Positions 44,588-53,197 of a stretch of DNA of 64,000 nt are shown here, one piece after another. Below the pieces are notes generated by a model, which was not told the origin of the DNA, ran no database searches, and saw only the letters and a program-made list of their open reading frames with translations. Each line of letters opens with the position of its first letter. The first letter of the stretch is position 1. The stretch lies in assembly GCF_013340305.1 (NCBI RefSeq), contig NZ_BLVP01000007.1, forward strand, positions 1-64,000. Direction: 5' to 3'. The translations under genes and the position numbers were made by a program. The DNA comes from Desulfovibrio psychrotolerans (GTDB lineage: Bacteria > Desulfobacterota > Desulfovibrionia > Desulfovibrionales > Desulfovibrionaceae).

Positions 44588-46672
44588 TCATGCCCCCGTT
44601 GCGCCATTGGGCCCGTCCGTTCCGGAACCACGTGTGCCATTGTTACCCGCCGCCACGGAGCCTTGCTCACCGTTCCGCACCGTCATACCTGAATCATGCG
44701 CGCCGGTCTGCACCGTCATACCTGAATCATGGGCGCCGGTCTGCGCTGGCGTACCTGGATCATGCGCGCCGGTCTGCGCTGGCGTAACAGGACCACGCGC
44801 CCCGGAACCACGCCCGGCCATAGGCAGCAGGATGGTAAACCGCGTGCCGCTCCCCGGCTCCGATTCCACCTCCATGTGCCCCCTGTGGTTTTCCGTGATG
44901 ATAAAATAGGAGACGGAAAGCCCCAGCCCTGTCCCCACTCCGGGGTCCTTGGTGGTAAAAAATGGCTCGAACACCCGCATCTTCGTCTGTTCGTCCATGC
45001 CGGGTCCATTATCTTCCACCTCCACCAGCACATGACGGCCGCTCACACCGGGCGTTCCATCCCCCTCATACATGCCCGTACGCAGCACAATACGCGGCCC
45101 CTCGCACGCCACCATCGCCTGCGCAGCATTGCGCAGCAGGTTCAGCAGCACCTGCTCAATCTCCGTGCGCGAACAGGTAATGGGCGGCAGATCAGCCGCG
45201 TACTCACGAACAATGTCTATGTGCCTGAAGTCAAAACTCTTTTTCAGGTCATAATCCGTAGATGCCAGCCGTATGGTGCTGTCCACAATTTCATTTATAT
45301 CATGCGTGCTGTGCGCTGTTTCGCTCTTGCGCGAAAAACTCAGCATATTGGCCACGATATCCGCCGCGCGCACAGCAGAATCACGTATGCCTTCCAGCAT
45401 ACGCATAATCTGCCGTTGCTGCATGTAGGCGTGCACGGAATCCAGCGGGCATCCCACTGATTCCGCCGCCTGCACGTTGGCGGGCAATTCCGGCGAAAGC
45501 CTGCGCAAAATGTTCTGGGCACCCTGCAATATGCCGCCCAGCGGGTTATTTATCTCGTGGGCCATGCCAGCTGCAAGCCCCCCGACTGACATCATTTTTT
45601 CCGTCTGGATCATCACCTGTTCCAGCCGCACCTGCTCTGTCACATCATCCAGCCGCACCACCGCCCCGGCTGGCGCGCCACCAGCCTGCGCAGGCAGTGG
45701 AAAAATAGTCACATTCTCAAAGCGCAACCTGCTCCCGTTACGCACCTGATTCCGCGCAAGGCTTACCGGCTGGTCTGTCTCCATGGCCCGCCACACATCG
45801 TCCATCAGATGCGCCACCCTGGGCATCACCTCCGCCAGCGGTCGTCCCAACGCGGTCCTTGCGTCCGTGCCCGTCTCCACCGCTGCCTGCCTGTTCCACT
45901 GCACCACGTGCCCCTGCGGGTCCACCCCCACAAGAACGGAAGGCATGGCGTCCAGAATATTGGCCAGCAACAGGCGCAGCGAACGTTTCTCTTCCATATC
46001 CTCCAGCCGCTGACGTATGTCGCGCGCCACGATCACGGCATATCCCACCCCGTCCAGTTCATGCAGGCTTGCCGTCACCTCCACCGGTATCTCCGGGCAC
46101 CCGAAGCGCGGCAGCATGGTCTGAAAGGTCACATGCTCCGTACGTTGCCGATGCGCGGCAAACAGGCGGATCTCTTCCGCCATATTCCAGCCCAGCACAG
46201 ACTCCACATCCAGCATGTCCAGCGGAGTGCTGCCCTGAAAACACCCCATGGCCGCGTGGTTTGCATGCACCACACCGGGCGGGTCCAGCCGCATAAGAAA
46301 GATAAAGTCCATGGCGTTGTCCACCAACACCTGAAACCGCTCAAGCTCCGCTATCTTGCGGCGCAGTTCTGGGTAATAACTCTTGCGCAGCGAGCGTTCC
46401 CCAAGCCCCATAAGCTTTTCCAGTTCGGCATGGGAATCTTCACCGCCTGCGTCTGCTTCCGGGGTATCTGCTGCCTCCCGCCCTCCCGCCTGAAGGGCAG
46501 ACGCATTTGAACCGGGTGCACCGGACAAGACAGGCTTTGCGGACGGGACAGGCACATCCTCCCCGCTCGCGTCGCCGGACGCAACCAGCGCATCCCCTTC
46601 AGGGTCTCTGTCCGGCCCGGCGCCTGCCCCGGAAAGTCGCCCCGGCAGAAGCGGTCTACCACGCCTCTTCAT
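44588..46672 (-). CDS. PAS-PAS cytoplasmic sensor histidine kinase
   Basis: This 694-residue kinase lacks clear membrane helices. After a variable N-terminus come two PAS domains (about 110-230 and 240-365), then the kinase core. The core has GGLAAGMAHEINNPLGGILQ with the phospho-His, the N-box LLNLLRNAAQAMVA, VEVEDNGPGMDE and the lid FFTTKDPGVGTGLGLSVSY. The C-terminal tail of about 70 residues is low-complexity and coded by a 33-bp tandem repeat (AQTGAHDPGTP units). Its start overlaps the end of the alcohol dehydrogenase gene by 17 bases, so the two are co-transcribed. No response regulator is adjacent. Confidence 0.88.
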   Translation of the reverse strand: MKRRGRPLLPGRLSGAGAGPDRDPEGDALVASGDASGEDVPVPSAKPVLSGAPGSNASALQAGGREAADTPEADAGGEDSHAELEKLMGLGERSLRKSYYPELRRKIAELERFQVLVDNAMDFIFLMRLDPPGVVHANHAAMGCFQGSTPLDMLDVESVLGWNMAEEIRLFAAHRQRTEHVTFQTMLPRFGCPEIPVEVTASLHELDGVGYAVIVARDIRQRLEDMEEKRSLRLLLANILDAMPSVLVGVDPQGHVVQWNRQAAVETGTDARTALGRPLAEVMPRVAHLMDDVWRAMETDQPVSLARNQVRNGSRLRFENVTIFPLPAQAGGAPAGAVVRLDDVTEQVRLEQVMIQTEKMMSVGGLAAGMAHEINNPLGGILQGAQNILRRLSPELPANVQAAESVGCPLDSVHAYMQQRQIMRMLEGIRDSAVRAADIVANMLSFSRKSETAHSTHDINEIVDSTIRLASTDYDLKKSFDFRHIDIVREYAADLPPITCSRTEIEQVLLNLLRNAAQAMVACEGPRIVLRTGMYEGDGTPGVSGRHVLVEVEDNGPGMDEQTKMRVFEPFFTTKDPGVGTGLGLSVSYFIITENHRGHMEVESEPGSGTRFTILLPMAGRGSGARGPVTPAQTGAHDPGTPAQTGAHDSGMTVQTGAHDSGMTVRNGEQGSVAAGNNGTRGSGTDGPNGATGA
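44678..44800. repeat. 33-bp coding tandem repeat in the kinase C-terminus
   Basis: Three full copies and a partial of a 33-bp unit (CACCGTCATACCTGAATCAT then GCGCGCCGGTCTG), in frame, adding an 11-residue unit each time to the kinase tail. Confidence 0.92.
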
Positions 46673-47819
46673 ACAGACCTTCCACTTCCCGCTGCGTGAA
46701 CACACGCGGATTCGTCAACATACAGGCGTCTGCCATGGCGGTCCTCGCCAGCCGGGGAATAACCTCACGGCTCATCCCCAGCGCACGCAACCCCTGCGGA
46801 ATATCCACCTCTCTGCCCAGCGCGTCTATGGCCCCGCACAGGGCTTCTTTCACGGCGCGGTCATCCCTCTTCCTCACATCCACCCCGAATGCCTGAGCTA
46901 AGGCACGGTATCTGTGCGGCGCGGCATCAAAATTGGCCTTCACCACATACGGCAGCACAATGGCATTGCACTCACCGTGCGGGGCGTCCAGCACCCCGCC
47001 CAGGCTGTGCGCCATGGCGTGCACCGCTCCCAGTATGGCATTGGAAAAGGCATATCCGGCGTGCATAGAGGCGCGCATCATGCCCTCGCGGGCCACTGCG
47101 TCCAGCGGGTTATGCACGGCCTGAGCCAGATGCTCCCGCACAAGGCGCACGGCATCCAGCGCAAAAAGATCGGTGGTGGGCGAAGCAACGGTAGAGGCGT
47201 AGGCCTCAACGGCGTGCGTCAAGGCATCCATGCCCGTGGCGGCGGTAAGGGCGGGGGGCATGGAATAGGTGCATTCCGGGTCCACCAACGCCACATCAGG
47301 TATGGCGGCCTGCGCCACAATGGCGATTTTCACCTTCCGCCCCGTGTCGTTGATGATGCAAAACTGCGAAATATCGGCGCTGGTTCCGGCGGTGGTGGGT
47401 ACGCAGATCATGGGCGGCCCCGGCACCTCCACCTTGTCCACGCCCTCGAAGGAAAGCACATCCGCTCCGTTGGTGGCCATAAACCCCATGGCCTTGGCGG
47501 CGTCCATGGGGCTGCCGCCGCCTATGGCAATAACGCCGTCGCAGCGGGCTTCCAGAAACGCCGCCGCACCACGCCGCGTCTGGCTGTCACGGGGATTGGG
47601 CGCAATGTCGTCAAACACTGTGGTCCGTATACCCCGTTCATGGAGCGGCGCAATAAGGGCATCCACCAATCCTGTGTCCCGCACGCCCTTATCCGTCACC
47701 ACAAAGCAGTGCCCGAGGCTGAGGTTTTGCACATATTTGGTTAACATGTGTCGCGCACCGTTACCGAAGATGACCTCCGGCGCGGCAAATTTCCGCAAAT
47801 CATGCACAGTGTCAGACAT
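46656..47819 (-). CDS. Iron-containing alcohol dehydrogenase
   Basis: This 387-residue group III alcohol dehydrogenase interconverts alcohols and aldehydes with NAD(P). The nucleotide region is GVIAIGGGSPMDAAKAMGFM with TTAGTSADIS after it. The iron ligands are the Asp of CVPTTAGT...VDPEC and the His residues in GMDALTHAVEAY, GAVHAMAHSLGG and DAPHGECNA. GGAGG lies 8 bases before the ATG. It follows a LysR gene 87 bases upstream on the same strand and overlaps the kinase gene downstream. Sulfate reducers carry many such enzymes, for ethanol and related fuels; the substrate cannot be told. Confidence 0.92.
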   Translation of the reverse strand: MSDTVHDLRKFAAPEVIFGNGARHMLTKYVQNLSLGHCFVVTDKGVRDTGLVDALIAPLHERGIRTTVFDDIAPNPRDSQTRRGAAAFLEARCDGVIAIGGGSPMDAAKAMGFMATNGADVLSFEGVDKVEVPGPPMICVPTTAGTSADISQFCIINDTGRKVKIAIVAQAAIPDVALVDPECTYSMPPALTAATGMDALTHAVEAYASTVASPTTDLFALDAVRLVREHLAQAVHNPLDAVAREGMMRASMHAGYAFSNAILGAVHAMAHSLGGVLDAPHGECNAIVLPYVVKANFDAAPHRYRALAQAFGVDVRKRDDRAVKEALCGAIDALGREVDIPQGLRALGMSREVIPRLARTAMADACMLTNPRVFTQREVEGLYEEAW

Positions 47820-47906
47820 CCCCGCAACCTCCTGCGCTGATGGTTACCCTGTCACAACGCTAACACAATCTTCGCGGCTGTGATAGACGCAATATCCCAA
47901 ACTTCT

Positions 47907-48836
47907 TTATAAGTTGCCGCCAATCTCCTTGCATCCCTCATGCTCCGGCACTTCATTGGCATACCGTTGCACCTCGTCCAGAAACCGCAGCAACGCTGCG
48001 GACTCGCCCGCCTTCTTCCACACCACCCGCAGTTCCGGGCGCGGCAGGTCTCCCACAAGCGGACGATATGTCACCCCAGGCCGTCCGGCAGCACTCACGG
48101 AAGCCGGATGGATGGAGCAGCCCAGACCTGCAGCCACCAGTGCTTTGCCGGTTTCTATGCGCGCCACGCTCTGCACCACATCTGGCACCACTCCTACGGC
48201 GCGAAAGCTGGCAATGAGCGAATCATGCAGCAACGGGTGCGCCTTGCGCGGGAAAAGAATGAGCGGCACCCCGGCCAGGCGCTCAAGGGGAATCGCCTTC
48301 TCCGCCGCCAGCGGATGTCCTTCCGGCAGGCACAGCATGAACGGCTCCTTGCGAAAAAGCATACTCTCCAGATGCATGGGCACCCCGCGCACGCAGCTTA
48401 TGAGCCCCACGTCCAACTGGTCCGCTGCAATCATCCGCAACTGGTGCGCCGTGGAGAATTCCCACAAATCCATGCGCACCTGCGGGTACCGCTGCCGAAA
48501 AGCCCGTATGGCCTGCGGATACCCGGTCATGAGCGCGTACCCCATAAACCCCACGCGCAGCACGCCCTCCTCACCTCTGGCCACCGCCTGTACCCGTCGC
48601 ACCGCCGCATGAACACGGGCTACAATGTCCCGCGCGTCCTCCAGAAACGCCACGCCCTCAGGCGTCAGCGCCACCCGGCGGCTGGTGCGGCTGAACAGGC
48701 TCACGCCCAACTCTTCTTCCAACTGCCGTATCTGCTGACTGAGCGGCGGCTGCGACATATGCAGCCGCTGAGCCGCCCGCCCGAAATGCAGTTCCTCTGC
48801 CACCGCGATGAAATAGTTCAGATGCCTCATTTCCAT
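47907..48836 (-). CDS. LysR-family transcriptional regulator
   Basis: This 309-residue protein has the N-terminal winged helix (MRHLNYFIAVAEELHFGRAA then RLHMSQPPLSQQIRQLEEEL) and a periplasmic-binding-protein-like effector domain. The start at 48836 is preferred because further upstream codons lie in the palindromic operator. It probably activates the Fe-alcohol dehydrogenase gene just downstream, or genes elsewhere, and likely represses itself through the ATTGATA-TATCAAT sites directly before its start. The co-inducer is unknown. Confidence 0.92.
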   Translation of the reverse strand: MEMRHLNYFIAVAEELHFGRAAQRLHMSQPPLSQQIRQLEEELGVSLFSRTSRRVALTPEGVAFLEDARDIVARVHAAVRRVQAVARGEEGVLRVGFMGYALMTGYPQAIRAFRQRYPQVRMDLWEFSTAHQLRMIAADQLDVGLISCVRGVPMHLESMLFRKEPFMLCLPEGHPLAAEKAIPLERLAGVPLILFPRKAHPLLHDSLIASFRAVGVVPDVVQSVARIETGKALVAAGLGCSIHPASVSAAGRPGVTYRPLVGDLPRPELRVVWKKAGESAALLRFLDEVQRYANEVPEHEGCKEIGGNL

Positions 48837-48837
48837 A

Positions 48838-48891
48838 ATTGATACGTATAACATATCAATTATGAATTAAAGCGGTATTAGACATATCAAT
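48838..48891. promoter_or_regulatory. LysR-type operator sites
   Basis: A perfect 7-bp inverted repeat ATTGATA-N9-TATCAAT (48838-48860) abuts the LysR start, and a second ACATATCAAT lies 31 bp away (three helical turns) at 48882-48891. The spacing suits two dimers of one LysR tetramer and could serve both LysR and the divergent gene at 48963. Confidence 0.65.
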
Positions 48892-48962
48892 CATCAGGGC
48901 GCATTGTCCGGCAAGCCTCATGTACTTCCTAAACGTCCGCCGTGGACACAAGGAGCCCCCTC

Positions 48963-49694
48963 ATGGCAACCCCTGCACTGCCCACCTTCACCCGGCTTAT
49001 GGCTTTGATGGATAGGATGGCTGCGCCAAGCGGTACCCTCCGCGGCAGGCGTATTTGGCCCCGCCTGCTCTGCCGCATGGGCATTTCTGCGCTCATGCTT
49101 ATTGCCCTTTCCTGTCCGGCAGCTTTTGCCGCGTCACCGGCTGACATGAAGAAGGGAACGGAAGATATGGCAGAGAAGACTGATACCACATACCTCCCGG
49201 CTATGCCCGGAAGCGCAACCCACGCCGATACACGGGACGGGAAGCGAGATGAGACAAGAAGTGGAACACGAGGTGGGACAAGGGATAGGGTGGACAAGGC
49301 GCAGCAGCTGAAAACGCTGCCTCCTGTCTCCGTTGCGTCCAAAGGAGATGAAGCGGACGGCCCGCATGCTCCGGCCATGTGCCTTGCGCTGGATGCCCAC
49401 GGCGTGCTGTACCTTGCTGATGAGGGCACGGGCACCGTCCGCTGCATCACCCGCGATGGTGAATCTGCCGTGCTTGTACGCGGCCTGCGCGGGCCCAGCG
49501 CCGTGGCCGTGGACCACAGGCGCTGGCTCATGGTGGGTACCCGATACGGAGAAATCTGGCGCATAACGCCTAACGGAGAGGCCACACTGATTGGCAGCGG
49601 TCTGCCTGCAGTGCTCTCGCTCGCCATAGACCGCGACGGCGCTGCCCTGGTCGCCACACCGGAAGGCACTGTGGTACGTATTCCGGCGGACTGA
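48963..49694 (+). CDS. Secreted protein with a short beta-propeller-like (NHL/SMP-30-type) domain
   Basis: This 243-residue protein has an N-terminal extension with RGRRIWPR then a hydrophobic signal (ALMLIALSCPAAFA), so it is probably exported. A charged Arg/Gly/Thr-rich linker follows. The C-terminal half holds three to four blades with LALDAHGVLYLADEGTGTVR, GPSAVAVDHRRWLMVGTRYG and LSLAIDRDGAALVATPEGTV. That is too few for a closed propeller by itself, so it may oligomerise or be truncated. AAGGAG precedes the ATG. It is divergent from LysR and could be its target. Confidence 0.7.
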   Translation: MATPALPTFTRLMALMDRMAAPSGTLRGRRIWPRLLCRMGISALMLIALSCPAAFAASPADMKKGTEDMAEKTDTTYLPAMPGSATHADTRDGKRDETRSGTRGGTRDRVDKAQQLKTLPPVSVASKGDEADGPHAPAMCLALDAHGVLYLADEGTGTVRCITRDGESAVLVRGLRGPSAVAVDHRRWLMVGTRYGEIWRITPNGEATLIGSGLPAVLSLAIDRDGAALVATPEGTVVRIPAD

Positions 49695-49901
49695 CATCCG
49701 AACCGGGCAGAAACCATTCGCCGTCCGCTCGCACTGCACGGCAGGCGGGAGAAATTATTTTTTCAGGCCATCCGGATGTGTCAGGAGGCAAGACCGGAAC
49801 ATGTTCAGCCCTTATACCCGGAAATGCCTACAGAGGCTTGACGTGAAGGCCTGACCGTCTGAAGCAGTGCGGCAGATGGCCGATCTGCATCCTGCGGGCG
49901 G

Positions 49902-49958
49902 ACAGTCTAATCAGGCCAATCAGTCCAATCAGCCATCAGCCTGATCAGCCCAGTCCGG
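49902..49958. repeat. Degenerate 9-10 bp AATCAG array
   Basis: Repeats near CCAATCAG/GATCAGCC overlap the 3' end of the EF-hand gene (which stops at 49945). The 49695-49901 gap next to it has no gene. Confidence 0.65.
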
Positions 49959-51054
49959 CAAACACGGTCCCGGTCATGGGCATGCCCCGTTCACGGTATG
50001 GCCGCCCTGCGGCGTCCATACCTGCCTCGGTTCCGGAAGCCCCAGCAGCATCCGCTATGCGGTCACTGTAGGCGTCCATGGCCCTTCGGAGCAACCATGG
50101 CGGAGCGGGCCGCGTTGCCGCTGCTCCCTGCGTCCGTTCCCCGGCGTCAGCCATCTCCTGCGTAATGTATGCCGTGTCCGTGCCCGGCGAGCTTCCGGCA
50201 TTGCGCCCGCGATGCCCTGTGGTACCTTTGGCACCGTTCCGGCTGCCCGTACTTACGGCTCCGGCAACACCAGTCCCTGCGGTGTTACCCGGCCCGTTTG
50301 ATTCGCCCGGGCCTCCCACGCCATCGGGTGAATCGGGCGCAGCAGGCGCACTGGACACATCTGCCAGCCCTACACGCTCAAACCGCAGTTCACCGCTGGC
50401 GGCCATGGAACGCGCCTTGGCAAGGCCGTGCTCCAGAACAGCCTGCATCTCCTCGGCGGAAACCACGCCGTCCCCGTTCAAATCCTGCGTCACTGAAGGA
50501 CCGGAAGCCTTCTTCCGTTCTTCCTCACCAAGCGGATACGTTCCCTTGCGGTCGTCTCCTTCCGGCGGACTGTCCCCGTCCGCGGCGTTGCGCATGGCCG
50601 CTTCCAGCCCGCCATCGCCGCCGCCCATGGCCTGAACAAGTTCATCCTCGGTCAGGAAGCCATCGCCATCCTTGTCGCAGGCATCAAACTCCTCGTCGGA
50701 GAAAGAAGACTCCGCACGGGAAATCTTGCCGTCCCCGTCCGCATCCTGCTCCTGTATGATGGCGGCAGCCATGCGGCGCAACGCAGGGTTATCTCCCTTG
50801 CCGCTTTTTTCCAGATGCGCCGCCAACTCTTCCGGAGAAACAACTCCGTCGCCGTTGGTATCCAGATCGGCAAACCGCCTGCGCGACATGCCCAGTTCAG
50901 ACGCGCTTAACGCACCGTCCCCGTTCTCGTCACGGTCCGCCAGCAGGTTGCGGGCCATCTCCCCGTAATCCGTCTCCCGTGACAGCCCGCGGGAAAGCCC
51001 GGACTGCCAGGTTCCGGTAAATCCTTGCGATACATCTATTCCGCTTACACTCAT
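49945..51054 (-). CDS. EF-hand calcium-binding protein
   Basis: This 369-residue protein has five canonical EF-hand loops: DRDENGDGALSASE, DTNGDGVVSPEE, DADGDGKISRAE, DKDGDGFLTEDE and DLNGDGVVSAEE, with helical spacers. A long Gly/Ser/Pro-rich C-terminal half follows. All loops have the Asp/Asn and final Glu needed to bind calcium. There is no signal peptide; the start MSVSGIDVSQGF resembles proteins exported by leaderless routes such as flagellar or type I systems (inference). The ATG at 51054 has GAGG upstream. The number of EF-hands is high for a bacterial protein. Confidence 0.85.
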   Translation of the reverse strand: MSVSGIDVSQGFTGTWQSGLSRGLSRETDYGEMARNLLADRDENGDGALSASELGMSRRRFADLDTNGDGVVSPEELAAHLEKSGKGDNPALRRMAAAIIQEQDADGDGKISRAESSFSDEEFDACDKDGDGFLTEDELVQAMGGGDGGLEAAMRNAADGDSPPEGDDRKGTYPLGEEERKKASGPSVTQDLNGDGVVSAEEMQAVLEHGLAKARSMAASGELRFERVGLADVSSAPAAPDSPDGVGGPGESNGPGNTAGTGVAGAVSTGSRNGAKGTTGHRGRNAGSSPGTDTAYITQEMADAGERTQGAAATRPAPPWLLRRAMDAYSDRIADAAGASGTEAGMDAAGRPYRERGMPMTGTVFAGLG

Positions 51055-51143
51055 GGCATCCTCACGTCGTTGCCCCTTCCGGGTCACCGTTTCCATGCGG
51101 CAGAAACTGCCGATATCGGACAACGTGTGAGAATAAGCAAAAA

Positions 51144-51347
51144 ACGGTCCGCAAGGGACCGTTCCGCATGATGGCTAAGAGTTTTTTGAATTGTTTCGCC
51201 TCCGGGGTGCAGGGAGCTGAGCCCCCTGCACCCCGCATAAGCGAGGTAAATCCGTTAGTTGACTTCAGATTCGGCTTTACGGAAATACAGTTTTTCGAAA
51301 AACAAGGTTTTTCAGCTAACTGGAACGGTCCGCAAGGGACCGTTCCA
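51144..51347. repeat. REP-like intergenic element with duplicated hairpins
   Basis: Two copies of the hairpin ACGGTCC-GCAAG-GGACCGT lie at about 51145-51165 and 51324-51343 (the second extended to a 14-bp stem AACTGGAACGGTCC). Between them is a third hairpin GGGGTGCAGGG...CCCTGCACCCC at about 51203-51233. No gene lies in 51055-51386. This has the look of a mobile or repeated intergenic sequence family. Confidence 0.7.
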
Positions 51348-51386
51348 GTTCATGTTCAGTGAATTTTGCCACAAAGGGCGGACGCG

Positions 51387-53093
51387 CTACTCGGGCTTCC
51401 AGTCCTTGATGCGCAGATCCACGGTGGCTCCGCCGTTGTAGCGGTCTATGCGCGGGGAGTAGGCAAGGCGAATACGCCGTCCCTCAATCTGCGGCGACAT
51501 CTCGTCCGCCATGCGCCACGCCTTGGCATGCAGGCTGATACCACTGCGCGTATCCAGCAGTTCCAGCTTGAGATGTTTACCCGCAAACACGCGCCGCGAC
51601 TTGACCACAAGAGGAGGCGAGGCAAACACGGGTTCGCTGTTGCCCATGCCGAAGGGCTGCATCAGCTCCAGCTCTTTCAGCAGGGTGTAGTCGGAAGCCA
51701 GCTCAAACCCCATCTCGCCGTCCACACGCAGGTGCGCCGCCAGCGGCTCCGTGCCGATGGTCTTCTCCACAATGGCTGCAAACCGCTCACGGAAGCTGTC
51801 CAGATTGCCGGGCGGCATGGACATGCCCGCCGCAAGCCTGTGCCCGCCGAATGTCGTGAACAGGTCTGCGCATTGAGTGAGCCCCTCGTGCAGATGAAAT
51901 TCGCCTATGGACCGCGCAGACCCTTTCACGGCCTCCCCTTCCCGGCACAAAATGCAGGTGGGCCGGTTATAGGCATCCACCACGCGTGAAGCCACAATCC
52001 CTATGACCCCGGAGTGCCACTCATCGCCATAGAGCACCAGCGCATTGCGGTGCAACTGCGCCTCTGCCTGCCGCATGGCCTCGGCCTGAATGCGCTCTTC
52101 GGTATTCTTGCGCTCCTCGTTCATGCCGTCCAGCAATGCGGCCAGCCGGCGCGCCTCTGCCGGGTCCGTGCACATGAGCAGGTCCAGTGCCAGATCGGCG
52201 CGCCCCATACGCCCTGCGGCGTTAATGCGCGGCGCAAGGCCAAAGGCCACCTGCCCGGCTCCCACAAACGCGGCGGGCGCATAGCCGGAAACCTCTTTCA
52301 GTGCCGCCATGCCTACACGCCTGCCTTCTGCCAGCACCAGCAAACCATTCTTCACCAGCACGCGGTTTTGCCCCGCAAGCTCCACCACATCGGCAATGGT
52401 GCCCAGCGCCACAAGGTCCAGCAATGGCCGCACATCCAGCCGCATGCCTGTTCCCTCGGCCAGCCGCGTATTCAGCGCGCACATGAGGAAAAACGCCACG
52501 CCCACTCCGGCAAGGGCGGGGCAGGGGCACTCGCGCAGCCGGGGATTGCATATGGCGTGGGCATCGGGCAGGCTCTCACCGGGCAAATGGTGATCGGAAA
52601 CCACCACCAGCATGCCCAGTTCCCGTGCCCGTGCCACCGGGGCAAAATCCGAGATACCGCAGTCCACGGTCAGCAGCATACGCGCGCCCCTTTCATACAG
52701 AGCTTCCACACCCGCCACGTTCATGCCGTACCCCTCGGCCATGCGGTTGGGCAGGTGGTGCATGACAGGTATGCCGTGTCCCGCCAGAAAGCTCTTTACC
52801 AGTGCCGTGGAGGTAACCCCATCCACGTCATAGTCTCCCCACACGGCAAGGGGGCGGTTCTCGCGCAATCCCTGCGCCAGCACGTCCGCCGCCTCTTCCA
52901 GTCCGGGCCACTGGCACAGGGGAGCAAGAAGCCGCAGGTTGGGACTCAGATATCCCTGCACGGCCTCACGGCCCTGCATGCCCCGCTGCCATAGCAGACG
53001 GGCAAGAAATTCTGATATTTCCAACGATTCCGCATAGGCGGAAATATCCTCCGGGACAGGGTCAGATGAGCGGGAAAGCCAGACCTTGGGCAA
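51387..53093 (-). CDS. recJ: Single-strand-specific 5'-3' exonuclease RecJ
   Basis: This 568-residue exonuclease acts in recombination and mismatch repair. It has the DHH phosphoesterase motifs: WGDYDVDGVTSTALV (motif I), LLTVDCGISD (motif II), VVVSDHHLPGES (motif III, DHH) and LVALGTIADVVEL (motif IV). The DHHA1 domain with GSARSIGEFHLHEGL then FTTFGGHRLAAGMS, and a C-terminal OB fold, follow. I place the start at the TTG (53093), where ACGGAG lies 6-7 bases upstream and the sequence begins LPKVWLSRSS as in family members. The longer frame back to 53141 translates a tandem repeat. It is transcribed on the strand of most neighbours. Confidence 0.9.
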   Translation of the reverse strand: MPKVWLSRSSDPVPEDISAYAESLEISEFLARLLWQRGMQGREAVQGYLSPNLRLLAPLCQWPGLEEAADVLAQGLRENRPLAVWGDYDVDGVTSTALVKSFLAGHGIPVMHHLPNRMAEGYGMNVAGVEALYERGARMLLTVDCGISDFAPVARARELGMLVVVSDHHLPGESLPDAHAICNPRLRECPCPALAGVGVAFFLMCALNTRLAEGTGMRLDVRPLLDLVALGTIADVVELAGQNRVLVKNGLLVLAEGRRVGMAALKEVSGYAPAAFVGAGQVAFGLAPRINAAGRMGRADLALDLLMCTDPAEARRLAALLDGMNEERKNTEERIQAEAMRQAEAQLHRNALVLYGDEWHSGVIGIVASRVVDAYNRPTCILCREGEAVKGSARSIGEFHLHEGLTQCADLFTTFGGHRLAAGMSMPPGNLDSFRERFAAIVEKTIGTEPLAAHLRVDGEMGFELASDYTLLKELELMQPFGMGNSEPVFASPPLVVKSRRVFAGKHLKLELLDTRSGISLHAKAWRMADEMSPQIEGRRIRLAYSPRIDRYNGGATVDLRIKDWKPE

Positions 53094-53119
53094 GAATAAC
53101 TCCGTTGCGCATACCGCGC

Positions 53120-53192
53120 CATCAGGTGCAATCGGGTGCAATCGGATGCAATCAGGTGCAGTCAGGCACCATCAGCCACCATCAGGCGCAGG
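53120..53192. repeat. 10-bp tandem array upstream of recJ
   Basis: About seven decamers near AATCAGGTGC fill the short gap between the HDOD gene stop and recJ, extending into possible upstream starts of recJ. Confidence 0.85.
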
Positions 53193-53197
53193 ACAGG

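Noticed and set aside
53094-53141. RecJ N-terminal extension coded by the decamer array
   Set aside because: The sequence there is repeat-derived, and a TTG with a good ribosome-binding site at 53093 matches the family N-terminus.
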